Of a stretch of 14,301 nt of DNA, positions 13,526 through 14,301 are shown one piece after another. The notes below the pieces were generated by a model. It did not search any database. It was not told the DNA's origin and saw only the letters and a program-made list of their open reading frames with translations. The DNA is from JASHVB01 sp049522565. Its GTDB lineage: Bacteria > Pseudomonadota > Alphaproteobacteria > Acetobacterales > Acetobacteraceae. Positions within the stretch are counted from its first letter, which is position 1, and each line of letters opens with the position of its first letter. The stretch is from positions 1 to 14,301 of the forward strand of contig JBEKNT010000150.1 of the NCBI GenBank assembly GCA_049522565.1. The letters run 5' to 3'. Both the position numbers and the translations under genes were made by a program.

Positions 13526-14301
13526 ATGGCCGGCCAGCAGCACGACAGCGACTTCAGCAACCCCGTGATCAAGTGGATCGACACGCGCCTGCCGATCTTC
13601 ACGCTGTTGCAGAAGGAATACGCGGTCTTTCCGACGCCGAAGAACTTCAACTATTTCTGGAACTTCGGTGCCCTGGCGATGGTGACGCTGGGGATCATGA
13701 TCGCCACCGGCATCCTGCTGGCGATGAACTACCAGCCGAACACCGGCCTGGCGTTCGATTCCGTCCAGCACATCATGCGCGACGTGAACTATGGCTGGCT
13801 GATCCGCTACCTGCACCAGAACGGTGCATCGATGTTCTTCATCGTCACCTACATCCACATGTTCCGCGGGCTATACTACGGCTCCTACAAATACCCGCGC
13901 GAGTTGCTGTGGATGCTGGGCGTCGTCATCCTGCTGCTGATGATGGCCACCGCGTTCATGGGCTACGTGCTGCCCTGGGGGCAGATGTCGTACTGGGGCG
14001 CCACGGTCATCACCAACCTGTTCTCCGCCTTCCCGATCGTCGGCCATCCGATCGTCACCTGGCTGTGGGGCGGGTTCAGCGTGGACAACCCGACGCTGAA
14101 CCGGTTCTTCTCGCTGCACTATTTGCTGCCGTTCGTGCTGGTGGGCGTGATCTTCCTGCATGTCGCGGCGCTGCACATCGTCGGCTCGAACAACCCGCTG
14201 GGCATCGACGTCAAGACGCCGCAGGACACGGTGCCGTTCCACCCGTACTACACGGCGAAAGACAGCGTCGGCATCTGCGTGTTTCTGCTGGTCTACGCGT
14301 C
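13526..14301 (+). CDS. petB: Cytochrome b of the bc1 complex (5' part, runs off the window)
   Basis: The first 258 residues of the diheme cytochrome b, the quinol-oxidising membrane core of the bc1 complex, are present. The frame is open to the window edge. Four axial haem ligands are visible with the family's 14-residue spacing: H97 and H111 on one helix (YLHQNG, YIHMFRG), and H198 and H212 on the other (SLHYLLPF, FLHVAALH). The Qo-region segment GYVLPWGQMSYWGATVITNL (146-165) is intact. The PEWY motif would lie beyond the right edge. Start: GAGAGGA at 13511-13517, eight bases before the ATG. A cytochrome c1 gene (petC) is expected next, outside the window. Confidence 0.97.
   Translation, partial: MAGQQHDSDFSNPVIKWIDTRLPIFTLLQKEYAVFPTPKNFNYFWNFGALAMVTLGIMIATGILLAMNYQPNTGLAFDSVQHIMRDVNYGWLIRYLHQNGASMFFIVTYIHMFRGLYYGSYKYPRELLWMLGVVILLLMMATAFMGYVLPWGQMSYWGATVITNLFSAFPIVGHPIVTWLWGGFSVDNPTLNRFFSLHYLLPFVLVGVIFLHVAALHIVGSNNPLGIDVKTPQDTVPFHPYYTAKDSVGICVFLLVYA

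Noticed and set aside
1..14301. CRISPR arrays, tRNA/rRNA genes, toxin-antitoxin or defence genes
   Set aside because: No regularly spaced repeats, no tRNA-like cloverleaf or rRNA sequence, and no gene of these types was recognised.

Overview
This 14.3-kb, GC-rich window looks chromosomal and alphaproteobacterial. It most likely comes from Rhodospirillales and possibly Acetobacteraceae; this is an inference from the family mix, the petA-petB order, the PEP-CTERM protein and the dispersed palindromic repeats. No rRNA, tRNA, CRISPR array, transposase or phage gene was found.

Layout. (1) Positions 57-5065 form one tightly packed plus-strand cluster: the small and large subunits of a group-3b-type [NiFe] hydrogenase, its maturation endopeptidase, a LOG-family (lysine-decarboxylase-like) Rossmann protein and a beta-CASP metallo-beta-lactamase ribonuclease. 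Genes overlap or nearly touch at every junction. The diaphorase-side subunits expected for a 3b enzyme would lie upstream, outside the window. (2) Convergent to it, on the minus strand, is a secreted PEP-CTERM protein (5103-6578). (3) Positions 6963-9464 are a complete three-gene ABC-2 exporter operon: one ATPase and two dissimilar six-helix-type permeases. (4) A minus-strand conserved-looking protein of unknown function (9560-10171) is followed by about 0.5 kb of structured non-coding DNA and a GNAT-like acetyltransferase (10691-11287). (5) A 115-bp palindromic repeat lies between the acetyltransferase and hemF. (6) hemF (minus strand) diverges from petA-petB (plus strand; petB runs off the right edge), which pairs oxygen-dependent haem synthesis with the cytochrome bc1 complex.

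How the genes fit together. The hydrogenase would exchange electrons between H2 and a pyridine nucleotide in the cytoplasm. The endopeptidase removes the C-terminal tail of the large subunit after nickel insertion, and the visible DPCxxCxxH site plus a nine-residue tail fits this. The LOG and MBL proteins are translationally coupled to this set, so co-expression is likely, but a shared function is not established. On the right, HemF makes protoporphyrinogen precursor, and cytochrome b and the Rieske protein are consumers of the haem and Fe-S supply.

The strongest unusual signal is a G/C-rich palindromic element that appears to have landed inside the start of the hydrogenase endopeptidase gene without breaking the frame. 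It adds exactly 44 codons, is flanked by a possible 5-bp target duplication, and carries a four-tract G-quadruplex motif. HemF carries a separate in-frame Ala/Gly-rich insert built around a 72-bp-period duplication. No clearly novel defence or mobile system was found.
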